A DNA stretch of 6,628 nucleotides from a bacterium (GTDB taxonomy: Bacteria > Hydrogenedentota > Hydrogenedentia > Hydrogenedentiales > SLHB01): positions 1 to 6,628 of the forward strand of contig JAAEQP010000096.1 in the NCBI GenBank assembly GCA_024231375.1. The letters are read 5' to 3'. Below, one piece after another: positions 6,281 through 6,628 of the stretch. The notes beneath the pieces were generated by a model. It had not been told where the DNA came from and did no database searches. It saw only the letters and a program-made list of their open reading frames with translations. The translations under genes were made by a program, and so were the position numbers. Position 1 is the stretch's first letter, and every line of letters begins with the position of its first letter.

Positions 6281-6307
6281 GTCCGATATGTCCGATCCGT
6301 CCGATCA
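6281..6307. repeat. Three tandem 9-base units in the convergent gap
   Basis: GTCCGATAT, GTCCGATCC and GTCCGATCA stand head to tail (6281-6289, 6290-6298, 6299-6307), sharing a seven-base GTCCGAT core; a decayed fourth unit may follow (GTTCGAGCG, 6308-6316). The array fills most of the 36-base gap between the converging genes and overlaps the end of the minus-strand ThuA-like gene, whose TGA stop is read from the last three bases of the third unit. No GC stem with a T-run is present, so I see no intrinsic terminator here. Confidence 0.75.
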
Positions 6308-6628
6308 GTTCGAGCGCACCGGATCCAACGGCGCAGCCCAGCGGACGGCCTGCGTCAGCATCTTCCTGTATTCCGGCCTGGCGAATATCTGCGGCCCGTG
6401 GCCAGGTTGGATGTAGCAGACCCGCGCCTTGCCATACGTGCGTGTCCACGCGATGCTCTCGTCGCTCGTGGCATGGTCCGTCGTCAGTAGCACGTGGTTG
6501 TCGTCGGCGATATAGCACCCTAGATAGGTTTCGTCATGAATCGTGCAGTCCGTGACGCCCCGCGTCACGGGATGCTCCGCGTCCGCCACCTGAAGCGCGA
6601 AATCCACGTCATGCAGATACGTGGACGC
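6305..6628 (-). CDS. ThuA-like protein, C-terminal part only (5' end beyond the window)
   Basis: The frame is open from the right edge to a TGA at 6307-6305, giving 107 residues; the true start is outside. The visible part is the C-terminal half of a ThuA domain, a fold related to class I glutamine amidotransferases. It shows HPVTRGV (19-25 of the fragment), DETY (32-35), a hydrophobic strand HVLLTT (45-50), then AWTRTYGKARVCYIQPGHG (60-78), and the closing helix FARPEYRKMLTQAVRWAAP (82-100). ThuA was named for trehalose utilisation in rhizobia; its exact reaction is unsettled, and paralogues are numerous in sugar-degrading PVC bacteria. The gene converges on the radical SAM gene, so the two are not co-transcribed. 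The last residues and the stop come from the tandem repeat. Family assignment is good; function is open. Confidence 0.85.
   Translation of the reverse strand, partial: ASTYLHDVDFALQVADAEHPVTRGVTDCTIHDETYLGCYIADDNHVLLTTDHATSDESIAWTRTYGKARVCYIQPGHGPQIFARPEYRKMLTQAVRWAAPLDPVRSN

Noticed and set aside
6281..6316. CRISPR-like array
   Set aside because: The 9-base units are directly tandem with no spacers, and no cas gene is present.
6269..6330. Possible terminator in the convergent gap (GATCCG at 6294-6299 with CGGATC at 6320-6325)
   Set aside because: Six pairs with a 20-base loop and no T-run; it lies partly inside the ThuA-like gene.

Overview
The window is GC-rich, tightly packed bacterial DNA with short spacers, Shine-Dalgarno sites and no RNA genes that I can see. 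The gene content (GH36-like and GH31 exo-glycosidases, a ThuA-like protein, a cobalamin-dependent radical SAM enzyme) and several kinds of intergenic repeat suggest an environmental heterotroph of the PVC/FCB type, such as Planctomycetota, Verrucomicrobiota or Candidatus Hydrogenedentota. This placement is inferred from gene style only; no marker gene is present.

Layout: (1) bases 1-115 may hold the start of a gene on the minus strand running off the left edge. (2) 116-236 is a repeat-like element with three strong inverted repeats and an internal module duplication. (3) 316-2337 encodes a cytosolic GH36/melibiase-type alpha-galactosidase-like protein. (4) After a 153-base spacer, 2491-4695 encodes a secreted GH31 glycosidase; the start is set by a perfect AAGGAGG and a signal peptide. 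(5) The 118-base spacer 4696-4813 holds two different repeat-like sequences back to back. (6) 4814-6268 encodes a B12-binding radical SAM protein that resembles the tryptophan 2-C-methyltransferase (TsrM) group. (7) A 36-base convergent gap contains a 9-base tandem repeat, which also supplies the stop codon of (8) a minus-strand ThuA-like gene cut by the right edge.

The two glycosidases fit a role in trimming alpha-linked sugars: GH31 outside the cytoplasm and the GH36-like enzyme inside. ThuA-like proteins commonly sit in such sugar-use neighbourhoods. The radical SAM gene has no obvious link to sugar breakdown and is separated from the glycosidases by the double-repeat spacer, so it may be its own unit. 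It is the most interesting gene here: it lacks the usual cobalamin-ligand histidine motif and has an arginine and an acidic cluster where TsrM has its unusual residues. No precursor peptide gene is visible beside it, so its substrate is open.
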